Shown here one piece after another: positions 63,219-64,000 of a stretch of DNA of 64,000 nucleotides. The stretch comes from Pseudovibrio flavus (GTDB taxonomy: Bacteria; Pseudomonadota; Alphaproteobacteria; Rhizobiales; Stappiaceae): assembly GCF_009711345.1 (NCBI RefSeq), contig NZ_SMMA01000063.1, forward strand, positions 4,467 through 68,466, written 5' to 3'. The notes below the pieces were generated by a model that worked only from the letters and a program-made list of their open reading frames with translations, had not been told where the DNA came from and made no database searches. Every line of letters starts with the position of its first letter. Position 1 is the first letter of the stretch. A program made the position numbers and the translations under genes.

Positions 63219-63611
63219 ATGCCCTATGTATTCTTGGATATGCTGATTGTGATAAAGTTGCTGTTATTTGTATTTATGGTGCTCCCGATTAATCAGGTTC
63301 GAGCCAATGATTGGGTCTGTAGTGATGTTGTTGAAGCCTTGGTGCAATACAATAATGGATTGAATGATAGATATAATGGATACCGAATAATAAACGCGCT
63401 TGAGGCGGAAGAATATATAGAAAGAACATTTCCTAAAGAAATGTTTCGTACATGTGATCCGAGATATTTAGCTCAAAGGGAAAATCAAGAGGATTATCTT
63501 TTATACCCTAACGGTATGATAGCTGCGGGTTTTAAAACACGGCATTTTTACTATGGATTTATGGTAGATAAATCCGGAGAAGTATCTGGTATTTACGTTA
63601 AGTTTAAATAA
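63219..63611 (+). CDS. Small AT-rich secreted protein of unknown function
   Basis: A 130-residue protein with an N-terminal signal peptide (LLLFVFMVLPINQVRA, cleavage near residue 30). The mature part has two cysteines (VCSDV and RTCDP) that could pair, and aromatic-rich HFYYGFMVDKSG near the end. Its base composition is clearly more AT-rich than its surroundings, suggesting transfer. ATG 63219 is chosen over TTG 63204. No family is recognised. Confidence 0.6.
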   Translation: MPYVFLDMLIVIKLLLFVFMVLPINQVRANDWVCSDVVEALVQYNNGLNDRYNGYRIINALEAEEYIERTFPKEMFRTCDPRYLAQRENQEDYLLYPNGMIAAGFKTRHFYYGFMVDKSGEVSGIYVKFK

Positions 63612-63929
63612 TATGTAGAGCGATTTTTCGTGGAATAACTGTATTTACTGTATTTACTGTATTTTACAGAATACTATTGTGATTTTCTAGCGGGTTGCTC
63701 CATGTTCCGACTGGAGTATTTCATTTTTATGAATAGGGTGCGGGCAGTGTTGTCAATGAAGCCACTCTGCCTAGCGTGGTGGGTGTAAAAATGACCTACG
63801 GTATCATGTTTCGCGGCAAGCGGGCTTTCTCTTCCAGTCTATTAGAAAATTGAAAATGCAGGCGAAATCCTAAGTAGACATTTTTAGGGGGAGCTAATAT
63901 ATGTTGAAGGACTACTTACAGGTCCAATG
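63612..63929. other. AT-rich intergenic tail
   Basis: 318 bases with only two small elements: a 3 x 9-bp tandem repeat (ACTGTATTT, 63638-63664) and, at its right end (63901-63930), a nine-codon frame MLKDYLQVQ seven bases behind a GGGGGAG ribosome site. That frame could be a leader peptide or chance; no gene follows it in the window. Confidence 0.4.
63638..63664. repeat. Three tandem copies of ACTGTATTT
   Basis: Three exact 9-bp units in a row, continued by an imperfect fourth. This is a short microsatellite in AT-rich sequence without an obvious role. Confidence 0.8.
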
Positions 63930-63961
63930 AAAAAGGGCCCGCGAAATACACGGACCCTTTC
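63930..63961 (-). terminator. Terminator of a gene entering from the right edge
   Basis: AAAGGG-CCG and CGG-CCCTTT form a stem with one internal mismatch. On the minus strand a T-run follows. It lies just behind the stop of the partial minus-strand frame. Confidence 0.65.
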
Positions 63962-63968
63962 TGGCCAC

Positions 63969-64000
63969 CTAACGCTGTAGAACAGGCTGAACTGAAATGT
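63969..64000 (-). CDS. Possible C-terminal end of a minus-strand gene
   Basis: The minus-strand frame reads ISVQPVLQR and stop, directly before a terminator oriented the same way. Only nine residues are visible, so the call depends on the terminator and position. No function can be given. Confidence 0.3.
   Translation of the reverse strand, partial: ISVQPVLQR

Overview
The window reads as a chromosomal accessory region of an alphaproteobacterium. The evidence is a urease operon interleaved with hupE and a DUF1311 gene, many ABC and TRAP importers with GntR, RpiR and LysR regulators, PrtD-type secretion genes and medium GC. A marine Stappiaceae/Pseudovibrio-like host is my inference, not something proven by the sequence. 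No rRNA, tRNA, transposase, integrase or CRISPR array was found.

Layout. Position 1-136 is the tail of an RraA-family gene. 518-6727 is a complete nickel urease operon (ureD-A-hupE-B-DUF1311-C-E-F-G). It is followed by an Xre/RES toxin-antitoxin pair (6800-7676), a BKACE-type enzyme, and a beta-lactamase-fold protein on the minus strand whose SxxK lysine is methionine. 10368-16447 holds an OmpA-like lipoprotein, a secreted Ntn-type amide hydrolase, a LysR regulator, an MFS transporter and a TRZ/ATZ-type amidohydrolase. 16510-17133 encodes a stand-alone Cas6e-like protein with no other cas gene or array nearby and without the usual catalytic histidine. A Na/Pi cotransporter follows.

19174-27681 is a hexuronate module. 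It has a split altronate dehydratase, an RraA-like protein, an SDR and a TRAP binding protein on the minus strand, and the TRAP membrane subunits, UxaC and a GntR regulator on the plus strand. A similar AT-rich motif lies before its transcription units. Next come an exported MTA-nucleosidase-like protein, a 47-residue DUF2256 zinc-ribbon gene, a phnCDEE-type importer, an isoaspartyl peptidase and an arsR-permease-thioredoxin trio (34363-35987). 36080-42068 is an amino-sugar module (GH20 hexosaminidase, RpiR regulator, ABC importer lacking its own ATPase). 42583-46751 pairs an NCS1 permease with a DUF917 protein and a LuxR-type regulator. 46936-52690 carries VOC and LysE genes, a small lipoprotein, a type-2 Ldh dehydrogenase with a GntR regulator that has two winged helices, a nucleoside-recognition membrane protein and an unknown protein.

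53422-61668 is the most unusual locus: two large secreted-looking proteins with no RTX repeats, followed by a PrtD-type type I secretion ATPase and its HlyD adaptor. The first protein (999 aa) has seven divergent ~140-residue repeats. The second (632 aa) has five shorter repeats. Both share a Q-x-N-x(3)-D-x-D type motif and end in acidic-plus-hydrophobic residues typical of type I signals. The window closes with a split YeeE/YedE sulfur-transport pair, an AT-rich small secreted protein and an AT-rich tail.
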